Assembly (NCBI GenBank): GCA_025060505.1
Contig: JANXBU010000007.1
Location: 47,856-111,855 of the forward strand
Length of the DNA: 64,000 nt
From: Candidatus Calescibacterium sp.
GTDB taxonomy: Bacteria; Calescibacteriota; Calescibacteriia; Calescibacteriales; Calescibacteriaceae
Direction of reading: 5' to 3'
The notes below the pieces were generated by a model, which was not told where the DNA came from, did no database searches, and saw nothing but the letters and a program-made list of their open reading frames with translations. Positions within the stretch are counted from its first letter, which is position 1; every line of letters begins with the position of its first letter. Shown piece after piece: positions 43,988 to 52,761 of the stretch. A program made the translations under genes and the position numbers.

Positions 43988-46069
43988 ATGATAATAAAGT
44001 CTACCCTCTTGATATTAATGCTTTCCTTTATTCTTTTGATTTTTGCATTATATTCCTGTGGTAAAACTCAGGAAGTTGAATTTGCAAGGAAATTTGAGGA
44101 AATAGAACAACTGTTCCAAAGAATTTATGAAGAGGCGGAGGAGAGGGTTGATCTGAATTTCAAGGATGTATTGACTCAATGTGTAGTCCCTCGGATGCAG
44201 TATGATCTTGAATTATTTCTGAACCCAATATCTGAACCAGAGAGGATTTCATCTGCTTTGTATATAAGCAGAGAGTTAGATATCCCAACTATAATCTCTC
44301 TTGGATTGAAAGGTATTTTTGATTATGATTGTGATGAAGATGAATGTAAAATAAGCAATACAAAGGTGATCAAGCACAGCATATATTTGGAGGAAAGAAA
44401 AGTTCAGGAGGGATACAGATTTGAAAGAGTCTCTGTTGAATCGGAGTATGCAAAGTTTGAGGCAATATCGTATTATTCTCCGACTTCGGAGATTGTTTCA
44501 GAAATAAAAATTCAGTGGGAAGATGGTTTCAATGAAAACATAACATATGCTTCAAGAATTACTCAGGTAGGTGAGTCCAAAACAGGAAGGTTTATAATCA
44601 TATCTGAAGAAAAATCATGTTATACAATCATTACGTCGGACTCACTATCATCCAGAAGCTTTGAAATATTACTGAGGAATAAGAAAGGATATGAAAAATT
44701 TTCCGGTGAATTAGAAAGTAATTCTTTGTGCTCTCAGAAGCCAAAAGGGTATATTGATAAAATTCAAGGAATAGAAGAAATAGGAAATAAATGTGATTCA
44801 GTTTTTGAATCTTCAAATGTAGAAACAATTTTCAGAAGAATTCAGCAGGTGGCCGAAGATGATGGCACCTGGTTCAAACAGGCGAGAAAAATGTCGGAGC
44901 AATTTGATATGTTCAGGGATGAAATAAAACTCATTGAGATTGCAAGAGAGCTTGAAAGTTTTTCCAAAGATTTTTCATTCTCGGTTTTATACGAAGATAA
45001 TAAATTGAACGAACTTCTTTCAAAATTAGATCAGATAGAATCAAATTTGAAAAGTATTGAGATTGCTTTTCCAATAGATCTCATCATGCATACACCTTAC
45101 GATTTTTCGGTACCTGTTTCATTTCAGTTTAATGAAACAGAAAAATTGCTTTTTCTGGCGTATTTGAACTTTCAAAGATTTATTCTCAAGTATTTTGAAT
45201 CTGCCAATCTTGAATTAGACGAGAATACAAAGAACCAAATTTTGAATACAATAAGATCTTCTCCGAATCTAACACTTAAAGATAAAGTTGAATTGCTCGT
45301 AAAATCTTTGAAGTCTTCATCTGAATTTCTTTCAATAAAAGATCAAGCAGAAAGACAGAAAGCTTACGAATATTTCATGTCAGCTCTTACTAATTTGATT
45401 CAGTTTTCACAAAGTTTAACATTGCCGGAAAAAACGGGCTTTGCAAAGTTTATAAAAGGTGTACCTGCTATACCAAGTTCAATAACCGAGATTGCTGATG
45501 TATATATACAACATAAGGATTTATCTTATTACCTTGAAATAATCTCAGCGTTTCTGAAAGCTATATACTCTTACTCTGGTAAGCAGCAAAGTTTCTTAAC
45601 ATATTTTTTTGAAAGAATATCTCAAAAATGGCGTTACGATATGTTTCAGATAAATCTGAAGAATCTTATTATGAGCAGTACCAGAGCTATTCTTCCTGCA
45701 ATGTATGTTGAAAGAGACAGTTTTATTATTGAGTGGGAATGCGGTATAGACGGCATAATATATGCTTATCAGATATTTCCAAGGAGTTTGACGTGTCAGG
45801 AAATTTTGGTGGATTCGAAACATTTTTTTCATCCTCAGTATATAACTGATGGAAATGAGATAAGGTCTAATCCTTTCTATAATAATGGTCTGGAACGAGA
45901 TGGAATAAGAACAAGAGCACCGTACATATTTTTCTCTGATCCGACTTTTTCTGGGGCAATCAAAATCACCAGATCAGATCTTTTGGAAGTTTGTGGAAAC
46001 ATTCCAACAGAAAAAGATAAGAAAATTTGTGAAATGGCTGAGTTGATTGCGTTTTTATCAAGCGAATGA
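43988..46069 (+). CDS. Large lipoprotein of unknown function
   Basis: A 693-residue protein with an N-terminal signal (MIIKSTLLILMLSFILLIFALYSCG) ending in an imperfect lipobox L-Y-S-C. The region about 30-290 is beta-rich with many Glu and Tyr. A C-terminal part (about 290-690) is largely helical, with segments such as FDMFRDEIKLIEIARELESF and LRSSPNLTLKD-type helices. Pairs of cysteines (DYDCDEDECK, WECGIDG, LTCQE, EVCGN, KICEMA) could form disulfides. No family is recognised. It is divergent from fliD, about 100 nt apart, but nothing in it looks flagellar. Confidence 0.6.
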   Translation: MIIKSTLLILMLSFILLIFALYSCGKTQEVEFARKFEEIEQLFQRIYEEAEERVDLNFKDVLTQCVVPRMQYDLELFLNPISEPERISSALYISRELDIPTIISLGLKGIFDYDCDEDECKISNTKVIKHSIYLEERKVQEGYRFERVSVESEYAKFEAISYYSPTSEIVSEIKIQWEDGFNENITYASRITQVGESKTGRFIIISEEKSCYTIITSDSLSSRSFEILLRNKKGYEKFSGELESNSLCSQKPKGYIDKIQGIEEIGNKCDSVFESSNVETIFRRIQQVAEDDGTWFKQARKMSEQFDMFRDEIKLIEIARELESFSKDFSFSVLYEDNKLNELLSKLDQIESNLKSIEIAFPIDLIMHTPYDFSVPVSFQFNETEKLLFLAYLNFQRFILKYFESANLELDENTKNQILNTIRSSPNLTLKDKVELLVKSLKSSSEFLSIKDQAERQKAYEYFMSALTNLIQFSQSLTLPEKTGFAKFIKGVPAIPSSITEIADVYIQHKDLSYYLEIISAFLKAIYSYSGKQQSFLTYFFERISQKWRYDMFQINLKNLIMSSTRAILPAMYVERDSFIIEWECGIDGIIYAYQIFPRSLTCQEILVDSKHFFHPQYITDGNEIRSNPFYNNGLERDGIRTRAPYIFFSDPTFSGAIKITRSDLLEVCGNIPTEKDKKICEMAELIAFLSSE

Positions 46070-46236
46070 GTTTACACTTCGTTATATATGTTCAGTATGT
46101 TTGTTCTCCGATATGTTTGTTTTTGTATATTCTACTGCACATTATTTTTGGGTTACCAGATGTCTTTACAGTTTGTAGCTAATCATAACGAAGAAGTTTT
46201 TTGAAATTTTATTTTCAATGTTTTGTGCAGAAGGTT

Positions 46237-46845
46237 TTATGCAAATAGCAGAGCTTTTCTTAACCTTTCTGCTGAATCAACATCGTTTATATTCATCAGT
46301 TTGAGAGATACATAGAGTTTTGTACCATTTTTTAGTTTCTTGAATGACCTGATTTGTGTCTTGTAGTATTTTCCATCTTGGGTCATCAGATAAATTTCTG
46401 AACCTTCTTTGAGTTTATGAAATTTGTCGGGATCTATGAGAGAAGCTACTTGACCTTGCAAACCTCTTGGTTTTGTTATGAATCCTATCTGATCAAGCCC
46501 GGACGGTAATTTTTGGACTTCCTGTATGAATTCTGGTGTGATGCCGATCTCAATTTTTATCTTTCTTGTGAGATCTGATTCTTTCACATAAACATCTTGT
46601 GAGATGAATTTCATAGCATCATTCAGATCTCTGATTTTTGAAAGTGAGAGTATAAAAAATTCTTTATATTTTTTGGCTCGCTTTATTCTTAACTCCTCAA
46701 TTTTTCCTTCATCATTTTTTATAAAAATTCTCGGAACAGAATCAAGGTCTATTCTTCTTTTTGGGACAAGAATTAATTTCCCTTTTTCTCCATGCGCTTT
46801 TTTTATGAAACCAATGTATATATATTTTTCTCCGGCGTAGATCAT
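46237..46845 (-). CDS. RimM-like protein with two N-domains and no PRC barrel
   Basis: RimM is a 30S maturation factor with one N-terminal beta-barrel and one PRC-barrel. Here residues about 9-90 are a RimM-type N domain (IGFIKKAHGEKGKLILV) and residues about 118-202 are a second copy (IGFITKPRGLQGQVASL). The copies align along their length: both continue with an I-x-I-x-x-x-D-G-K strand, then IRSFKK or IKRAKK and a helix N-D-A/D-S-A-E. The expected PRC barrel is absent. The protein may replace RimM or be a derived paralogue; no trmD, rpsP or rplS is adjacent. It is third in an HNH-nth-RimM-like operon, 6 nt after nth. Confidence 0.65.
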   Translation of the reverse strand: MIYAGEKYIYIGFIKKAHGEKGKLILVPKRRIDLDSVPRIFIKNDEGKIEELRIKRAKKYKEFFILSLSKIRDLNDAMKFISQDVYVKESDLTRKIKIEIGITPEFIQEVQKLPSGLDQIGFITKPRGLQGQVASLIDPDKFHKLKEGSEIYLMTQDGKYYKTQIRSFKKLKNGTKLYVSLKLMNINDVDSAERLRKALLFA

Positions 46846-46851
46846 TTGATA

Positions 46852-47478
46852 CTATTGACTCCTGAAAAATTCGCAGTAATTTTTTATATCACAAGCACTA
46901 CAGTTTGGCTTTTTCGCGTGACAAATTTTTTTCCCGTGTCTCATTAGAGCAAGGGAAAATTTTGTGAGATTTTCTTCTGGGACTATTTTTTTTATGGTCT
47001 CTTCTATTTCCAATGGTTCTGCATCTTGGGGAACTATTCCGAGTCTCTTTGATACTCTTTGAACATGCGTGTCGGTTATTACAGCTGGTTTTCCAAAAGC
47101 AGCACCAAGTATCATATTAGCAGTTTTGCTTCCTACTCCTTTTATCTTGATTAGTTCTTCATATGAGTCTGGAACATTTCCTCCATAATTTTTCTGAATA
47201 AGTCTTGAAGCATCTATTATTGTTTTTGCTTTCTTATACCAGAAATTTATTCTTGATATGTATGGTTTAAGATCTTCAGGATTCAGTTTTGAGAATTTTT
47301 CCGGTGAATCGAATTTTTGGAATAGATTTTCTGTACATGAATTTACGACTTCGTCTTTTGATTGCGCTGCCAGTATAGAGGCAACAAGAAGCTCAAACGG
47401 ATTTTTGAACTTCAGGTCCAATTTTTCATCTGGATATATCTGTAAAATTTTGCTGACCAGGATAGAAAAATCATTCAT
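46852..47478 (-). CDS. nth: Endonuclease III
   Basis: DNA glycosylase/AP lyase that removes oxidised pyrimidines. The helix-hairpin-helix is LIKIKGVGSKTANMILG, with the catalytic Lys in S-K-T-A. The catalytic Asp is in ITDTHVQRVSKRLG. The 4Fe-4S cluster motif C-x6-C-x2-C-x5-C is CHAKKPNCSACDIKNYC at the C-terminus. I choose ATG 47478 because it overlaps the stop of the HNH gene as ATGA; an in-frame ATG at 47499 would lie inside that gene. The 208 residues are normal. Confidence 0.94.
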   Translation of the reverse strand: MNDFSILVSKILQIYPDEKLDLKFKNPFELLVASILAAQSKDEVVNSCTENLFQKFDSPEKFSKLNPEDLKPYISRINFWYKKAKTIIDASRLIQKNYGGNVPDSYEELIKIKGVGSKTANMILGAAFGKPAVITDTHVQRVSKRLGIVPQDAEPLEIEETIKKIVPEENLTKFSLALMRHGKKICHAKKPNCSACDIKNYCEFFRSQ

Positions 47479-48017
47479 CTCGGTATAAATGGTTCCCATT
47501 CTGAGTAAAATATCAGGTCAATATCTCTTGCATTCAGAACGTTTACAAAGGGTATTCTTGGTTCTTTGAGTAGAAGCATTCCTGCTTCCTCTGGTGTTCT
47601 ATCCCCCTTCTTTATGTTGCAAGACATACAGGCTGTAACAACATTTGACCACTCAGTTTTGCCACCTCTTGACCTTGGAACTACATGATCTATTGTGAGA
47701 TTTTTGTAAGAAAATTTTTGACCGCAGTACTGGCATCGAAAAGCATCTCTCATAAACACTCCAAGGCGAGATATTTTCGGACGGTTGAACCTTGGACCAA
47801 CATCTGTTTCGGCAATTATTATCTTTGGTATCCTTATTCTCCTTGAAACTGTGGATATATAGTCTTCTCCATCTGATGGTTCAAGTTCTATCCACTCCCA
47901 TATATCGTAAGTGAAATTATCTTCATCAAGTACGTAGGCAGATTCTCTGAAAAGAAGCGAGAAAGCGTGTCTTATATTTGTGACATAACAGGGGATATAA
48001 TTTTTGTTCAATACCAA
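47475..48017 (-). CDS. HNH endonuclease family protein
   Basis: A McrA-like HNH nuclease with the zinc knuckles CQYCG and CMSCNIKKG flanking the catalytic NLTIDHVVPRSRGGKTEWSNVV. The N-terminal block VLNKNYIPCYVTNIRHAFSLLF is typical of the widespread bacterial HNH proteins of about 170-190 residues. Their role is unknown; linkage to nth here suggests DNA repair. The frame starts at TTG 48017, but it is open upstream to a TGA at 48111, and a strong Shine-Dalgarno and ATG at 48114 lie just out of frame, so the true start is unsettled. Confidence 0.82.
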   Translation of the reverse strand: MVLNKNYIPCYVTNIRHAFSLLFRESAYVLDEDNFTYDIWEWIELEPSDGEDYISTVSRRIRIPKIIIAETDVGPRFNRPKISRLGVFMRDAFRCQYCGQKFSYKNLTIDHVVPRSRGGKTEWSNVVTACMSCNIKKGDRTPEEAGMLLLKEPRIPFVNVLNARDIDLIFYSEWEPFIPR

Positions 48018-48383
48018 AACGGCTCTTTTGACAATCTTCTTTCGATTATCTCCGAATAAAAAACCGTTTCGGCCAAAAAAATCATCTATATTATCTTTTA
48101 TGATGAAGGCTCATCAAACCTCCTTTCTTCATTTTATTATATAATAAATTTTACCTATGAATAATTTATTTTTTTGATCAATAATTAAGTATAATACTTG
48201 TTTTGCAGGTAGGATAAATAGACAAAAATTCACCGAAAACTCTGTTTTTATTTGCAATGCAATATGTCAGCTAGTGATTGAGTTTGATGTTTGAATCATT
48301 TTGATTTTTTGGTTGAATTTCCAATAAATTTGCTAAAAAAGATAAAACTTTTAAAAATAGCTATATTTTGGTATTTTTCAGTT
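48018..48383 (+). other. Divergent intergenic region with palindromic promoter
   Basis: The 366 nt between the HNH operon and pnp contain the perfect palindrome TTTATTATATAATAAA at 48133-48148, with TATAAT on both strands. On the minus strand it is followed by AAAGGAGG and ATG 48114, which opens only a seven-codon frame. On the plus strand the pnp extended -10 lies at 48369-48377. The rest is AT-rich without further features. Confidence 0.6.
48369..48377 (+). promoter_or_regulatory. Extended -10 element for leaderless pnp
   Basis: TGGTATTTT is an extended -10 whose hexamer TATTTT ends 6 nt before the ATG at 48384. There is no Shine-Dalgarno sequence. This fixes the pnp start inside a longer open frame that begins at 48291. 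Confidence 0.6.
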
Positions 48384-50603
48384 ATGAGGATAGGCACTAA
48401 AATAGATGGTGTAGATCTAGAGGTAATAGTTGGAGAGGTAGCTGGTCAAGCAGATGGTGCATCTATGGTAAGATATAACGACATTGTAGTATTTACTGCT
48501 GCGACTTCGTCGAAAAAGAATGTTCCAGGTGTTGACTTCTTACCATTGACAGTGGAGTTCAGAGAGAAGTCTTACGCTGTTGGAGAGATACCCGGAGGAT
48601 TTTACAAAAGAGAAGGGAAGCCTACTGAAAAGGAAATTCTTGTTTCGAGATTAATCGATAGATCTGTAAGACCTCTTTTTCCTGATGGGTATGTAGAAGA
48701 TACTCAGATAATATCTTATGTTCTTTCATCAGATGGAAGTAATATGGAAGATATAATTGCAATAAACACAACCGCTATAGCTCTGCTGGTGTCTGACATA
48801 CCATTTTATATACCTGTTGCTGCGGTAAGAATCGGAATGGTTGGAGACAAATTTGTAGTTAATCCAACAAGAGATGATGAAAGAAAAACTCTTGATCTTG
48901 TTGTTGCAGGAAACGAGCAGGGTTTTGTTATGGTTGAAGGTAGAGCGAATTTCATACCAGAGGAGAAGTTCCTGAAAGCTCTTGATTTAGCGCATCAGAA
49001 GATAAAAGAGATAATCAATTTTCAAAAGAAGGTCTTAGAGGTAGCCGGAAAACCAAAAAGAGAGTTCAAACCCATAACTTTCTCGGAAGAAATAATACAA
49101 AAAATTTCATCAAAGTATGATTACAGAGATGTTGTTTTGCAGACTAATAAGAAATCGAGAAGAGAGAAAGAGAAACAGATTCTTGAGGAGATACTGAAAA
49201 ACTTGGACGAGTTTTATCCAAAAGATGAGAATTTTTCTGATGAAGAGAGGAAAGCAATAGTTCAGCATTCTTTTTTCGAATACATAAGGCGAGGTATAAG
49301 GAGGACCATAGTTTTGGAGAAAAGAAGAATAGACGGAAGAGGTCCGGATGATATAAGAGAAATAAATGTTCAGTTAGGAGTTCTACCGCGTGCTCATGGT
49401 TCCGCAATATTTACAAGAGGTGAGACTCAGGCGTTGGTCTCTGTTACTCTCGGGACCCCAAAAGATATACAAACGGTCGAGTTCTTCGGAGTTGCTTCGG
49501 AAGTAGAAACAAAAAGGTTTATGCTACACTACAATTTCCCTCCGTTCTCGTCAGGAGAGGTTAAACCAATAAAGGGACCTTCTAGACGTGAGATAGGACA
49601 CGGATACCTTGCTGAAAAAGCTCTTGCCCCGCTTATACCTGATGAAGAGAAATTTCCATACACAATAAGGGTTGTTTCCGATATTCTTTCCTCAAATGGT
49701 TCAACTTCTATGGCATCTGTTTGTGGTGGAAGTTTAGCACTTTTCGATGCAGGAGTTCCTGTACCACATCATGTAGCCGGTGTAGCTATGGGTGTTATAA
49801 CCGAACCAGAAGGATATGAGGTTATAACAGATATTTTGGGAGATGAAGATCACATTGGCGATATGGATTTCAAAATAGCTGGATCCAAAAATGGTATAAG
49901 TGCTGTTCAAATGGATTTAAAAGTTTTCAGTATATCTCCAGAGATATTGGCGGATGCGGTTTCAAGAGCGAAAAAAGCGAGAGACAAAATAATAGATTTA
50001 ATGACAGATCACATATCAAGTCCAAAAACTATCTCAGTTTACGCTCCAAAGTTTTCAAAGGTCAAAATAGATGTTGATAAGATCGGCTCACTAATAGGGC
50101 CAAATGGAAGAAATATAAAGATGATAGTTGAAAAGACGAAATCTGATGTTGAAATAGATCAGGATGGTAATGTCAAAGTTTTTGCTCCAAACGAACAGAA
50201 ACTCAGAGAAACTCTTGACCTTATAAATTACTTTACAGCTGATGTTGAAGTTGGAAAAACTTACAAAGCCAAAGTAAAAAGAATTTTACCAAATGGTGCT
50301 CTTGTTCAGTTGATTCCATCACTCCAGTATGCCTTTATGCACATATCGCAAGTAGATACGAAAAGAATTAGTAAAGTAACAGAATCTTTGAAGCCAAATG
50401 AAGAAATTGAAGTGAAAGTTACAAAAATAGAGGAGGATGGCAGAATTCTGGTTTCAAGAAGAGAAGCAATGGAGGAACAACAACAAATTGAGCATAAACA
50501 CTATCCAGAGCGTAAACATCATGTAGAACACAAACATCATCATACTGAGCAAAGACATCGTAGGAATGAGGAAACACATTGGAAGCATAAGAAAAAGGGA
50601 TAG
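48384..50603 (+). CDS. pnp: Polynucleotide phosphorylase with His-rich C-terminal tail
   Basis: Degrades RNA 3' to 5' using phosphate. Two RNase PH domains are present (KNVPGVDFLPLTVEFREKSYA; HYNFPPFSSGEVKPIKGPSRREIGHG; VSDILSSNGSTSMASVCGGSLALFDAGVP), with the catalytic DILGDEDHIGDMDFK. A KH domain follows (DVDKIGSLIGPNGRNIK) and an S1 domain (GKTYKAKVKRILPNGALVQL). The last about 44 residues form an odd tail with 11 histidines and many Lys, Arg and Glu. I start at ATG 48384, the family's MRIG-type N-terminus, giving 739 residues. A decayed gene overlaps its 3' end. Confidence 0.96.
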   Translation: MRIGTKIDGVDLEVIVGEVAGQADGASMVRYNDIVVFTAATSSKKNVPGVDFLPLTVEFREKSYAVGEIPGGFYKREGKPTEKEILVSRLIDRSVRPLFPDGYVEDTQIISYVLSSDGSNMEDIIAINTTAIALLVSDIPFYIPVAAVRIGMVGDKFVVNPTRDDERKTLDLVVAGNEQGFVMVEGRANFIPEEKFLKALDLAHQKIKEIINFQKKVLEVAGKPKREFKPITFSEEIIQKISSKYDYRDVVLQTNKKSRREKEKQILEEILKNLDEFYPKDENFSDEERKAIVQHSFFEYIRRGIRRTIVLEKRRIDGRGPDDIREINVQLGVLPRAHGSAIFTRGETQALVSVTLGTPKDIQTVEFFGVASEVETKRFMLHYNFPPFSSGEVKPIKGPSRREIGHGYLAEKALAPLIPDEEKFPYTIRVVSDILSSNGSTSMASVCGGSLALFDAGVPVPHHVAGVAMGVITEPEGYEVITDILGDEDHIGDMDFKIAGSKNGISAVQMDLKVFSISPEILADAVSRAKKARDKIIDLMTDHISSPKTISVYAPKFSKVKIDVDKIGSLIGPNGRNIKMIVEKTKSDVEIDQDGNVKVFAPNEQKLRETLDLINYFTADVEVGKTYKAKVKRILPNGALVQLIPSLQYAFMHISQVDTKRISKVTESLKPNEEIEVKVTKIEEDGRILVSRREAMEEQQQIEHKHYPERKHHVEHKHHHTEQRHRRNEETHWKHKKKG

Positions 50604-51520
50604 AAAGGTAATATCTGTTTCACTTCTGTTAGCAATTTCATTTGCATGGTATACAAAACACTAGAAGGTCCCCAAGCTATGTTGAAAGACTGAAAAATAT
50701 ATGGTTCAGAGGATTTTGTTCTTCTAACGGAAATTCTGCCAATATGATTTCATAACAGAAGAGTTCCAGAAAGTATTGGCGATATTTTTTTGCTGCAATT
50801 TTGGGAACAAAGAACTAAAAATTGTAGAGCGAATTGGAGAAACGGATAGCTCGTTCAGACCACATGGAATAGATTTCTTTTCCGGAAAACTTTATGTGAT
50901 ACTAAATGATGAGAAAGAAAAATTGCATCCAGTTGCGGTTTATACTATGGAATGAGTAGAATCTGATATTGAGTTACATTGGAGACGCTTAGTTCACCAA
51001 ACGATCTTAAAATGTTTTCTGAAAGACTATTTTTTGTCGCAAATGATATGAAGAAAAAAGAGAGTTTTTAGCAAATCTTTGCAAAATTGTTGTTCGGTAT
51101 AAAAAAGGTTCTATGTTGTTTTGTGGTACAAAAAGATGGAAAATACGGGTATGTTGCAGAGCATTTCGGATTCATAAATGGAATAGAAATTAAAGATAGA
51201 TACCTTGGAAATTAGAAATAGATACCTTTATGTTTCTGCAACACTGGAGAATAAGATACACGGGTTTGCAATAAATAAAGATCTTACTTTATCTGATGAG
51301 AAACTAGTAGAACATATTAAGAGGTCCTGATAACCTTATTATGCAAAAAGAGAGAATTTTCGTAACATCTTTTCCTTCTCTTTGGAGTTCCTTACATTCA
51401 GGAAATTCCAGAAATTTATATTCATCAGTAGAACATGAGATTGATATAGAGAACAGAAGTTAAGAAGATATTTTTTTGACAATAGTGGAAGAATAAGTGC
51501 TACATTGGTTATTTAGATAA
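50566..51520 (+). pseudogene. Decayed paraoxonase/arylesterase-family gene
   Basis: The 1008 nt after pnp contain pieces of a paraoxonase-like (PON, calcium-dependent lactonase) protein in several frames. In order: from ATG 50566 a signal-anchor-like segment (VISVSLLLAISFAWYTKH) to a stop; IYGSEDFVLLTEILP near 50690, the family's calcium-binding G-S-E-D; FRPHGIDFFSGKLYVILNDE near 50855; NDMKKK near 51040; AEHFGFINGIEIKDRYL near 51160; and DRYLYVSATLENKIHGFAIN to 51270, matching the G-K-Y-V-Y-I-A-E-x-x-x-x-K-I-H-V segment. Several stops and frameshifts separate them. A short direct repeat (ATAGATACCTT at about 51195 and 51221) interrupts it. No intact copy is in the window. Confidence 0.72.
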
Positions 51521-51611
51521 TAAATTATAGTAGAATGTGCATAGGTAAGTTTTTTGATCCTTTTACACTTACATGCGATGTTTACTGATTTTGAGAATTT
51601 AGAAAAAGGAT

Positions 51612-52511
51612 TTATCTTATAGACACAGCTAACCCTCCTGTGAAAGAGGAGAATTTACCTATGTTGTAATCGAAGTTCAGACGAATGAAAGCTAATCTGA
51701 TTGCTATTCCGAAAGCTGCTCTGAAACTGTTCTCGCCATCAACAGATAGTTGTATATTTTCTCCTGTACCTTCGAATTCATATTCTAGATCAAAGGATGT
51801 TTTCTCAAAACCGATTCCTAGATATGGTGAGACTACTGTAATAAAATCGGTTGATGCATGAATGTTAAAGCTTAGGGTGTTTCCGTTGACTACTTCTCCT
51901 AATCTTAGGATCTGATAGGCAAATTGAGGTGCGATATTTACGAATTCCGATACCCCCGGTATAATATCTGTAAATTCCCACTTTATTCCTCCTCCCGCAA
52001 GGATTAAGTCATCTTTAAGAACTGCTGGAAGAAACATCCCTCTGACCATTATTTCTGTCCCTTTGTATATTCCTACACTTGCTTGGAGAACGCCGAGTGG
52101 TGCAAGCGGAAGATTTATTCCCCCAGGTATTTTTGGAAGTGAGGTGACAGTAACACCAGATGGAGCACTGACTAACTCAAGATCTGTTTCTTTATTTTCT
52201 CCAAGAACTGTTTGAGCTTTTCCCTTGGTTTTCGCTTTAACTGTTACATCGGTTCCTCCAGATCTAACGGGTACATCAAAGGTTCCCTCAAATGTCTTGG
52301 CTTCATCTGGTATAGGTACAATCATAACTTTTATGCCTATATCAAAACCAAGTGGTTCGTGGGCATTAGCAGTGTGGAATAGTTCTCCGCCCATAGCTGT
52401 ACCAATGGAGGTAACGAGTGGTTGAACATATGGAACTGCGATGTCTTTACCAACTTTCTTGATAAGGTCAGATGGAGAGTCTGCAAAGACCTTGTTTGTT
52501 GAAAGGATCAC
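51612..52511 (-). CDS. Outer-membrane beta-barrel-like protein, DUF6588-like
   Basis: A roughly 290-residue exported protein ending in alternating beta strands: NSFRAAFGIAIRLAFIRLNFDYNIGKFSSFTGGLAVSIR, with a C-terminal Arg rather than Phe. The middle has GVLQASVGIYKGTEIMVRGMFLP and LAGGGIKWEFTDIIP. It resembles DUF6588-type barrel proteins, a tentative match. The open frame starts at GTG 52511, which truncates the signal peptide; in-frame codons upstream encode RKWQTVILFSAVILSTNKVFA, a full signal sequence, but no canonical start codon is in that frame. An ATG at 52572 with AAGGAG upstream is one base out of frame. Confidence 0.6.
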   Translation of the reverse strand: MILSTNKVFADSPSDLIKKVGKDIAVPYVQPLVTSIGTAMGGELFHTANAHEPLGFDIGIKVMIVPIPDEAKTFEGTFDVPVRSGGTDVTVKAKTKGKAQTVLGENKETDLELVSAPSGVTVTSLPKIPGGINLPLAPLGVLQASVGIYKGTEIMVRGMFLPAVLKDDLILAGGGIKWEFTDIIPGVSEFVNIAPQFAYQILRLGEVVNGNTLSFNIHASTDFITVVSPYLGIGFEKTSFDLEYEFEGTGENIQLSVDGENSFRAAFGIAIRLAFIRLNFDYNIGKFSSFTGGLAVSIR

Positions 52512-52761
52512 AGCTGAAAAGAGGATAACAGTCTGCCATTTTCTTGTATTAATTTCTGTTTGAAAAGCATGACTCCTTAACCATACTTGTAATTCTTATA
52601 AATTCATCTTTTCCAGAAATATTTCGGAATTTCTCTTGGGAGTTCATAATTCAGATGGTATAATTGAAAAATTGAGGTATTCTATTTGAGAAACACTGGA
52701 CGAAATTAGGTTTCTGTTTTTATGGTTATAATCAAGTATTTTAGTTCTTTTGCATTTGGGT

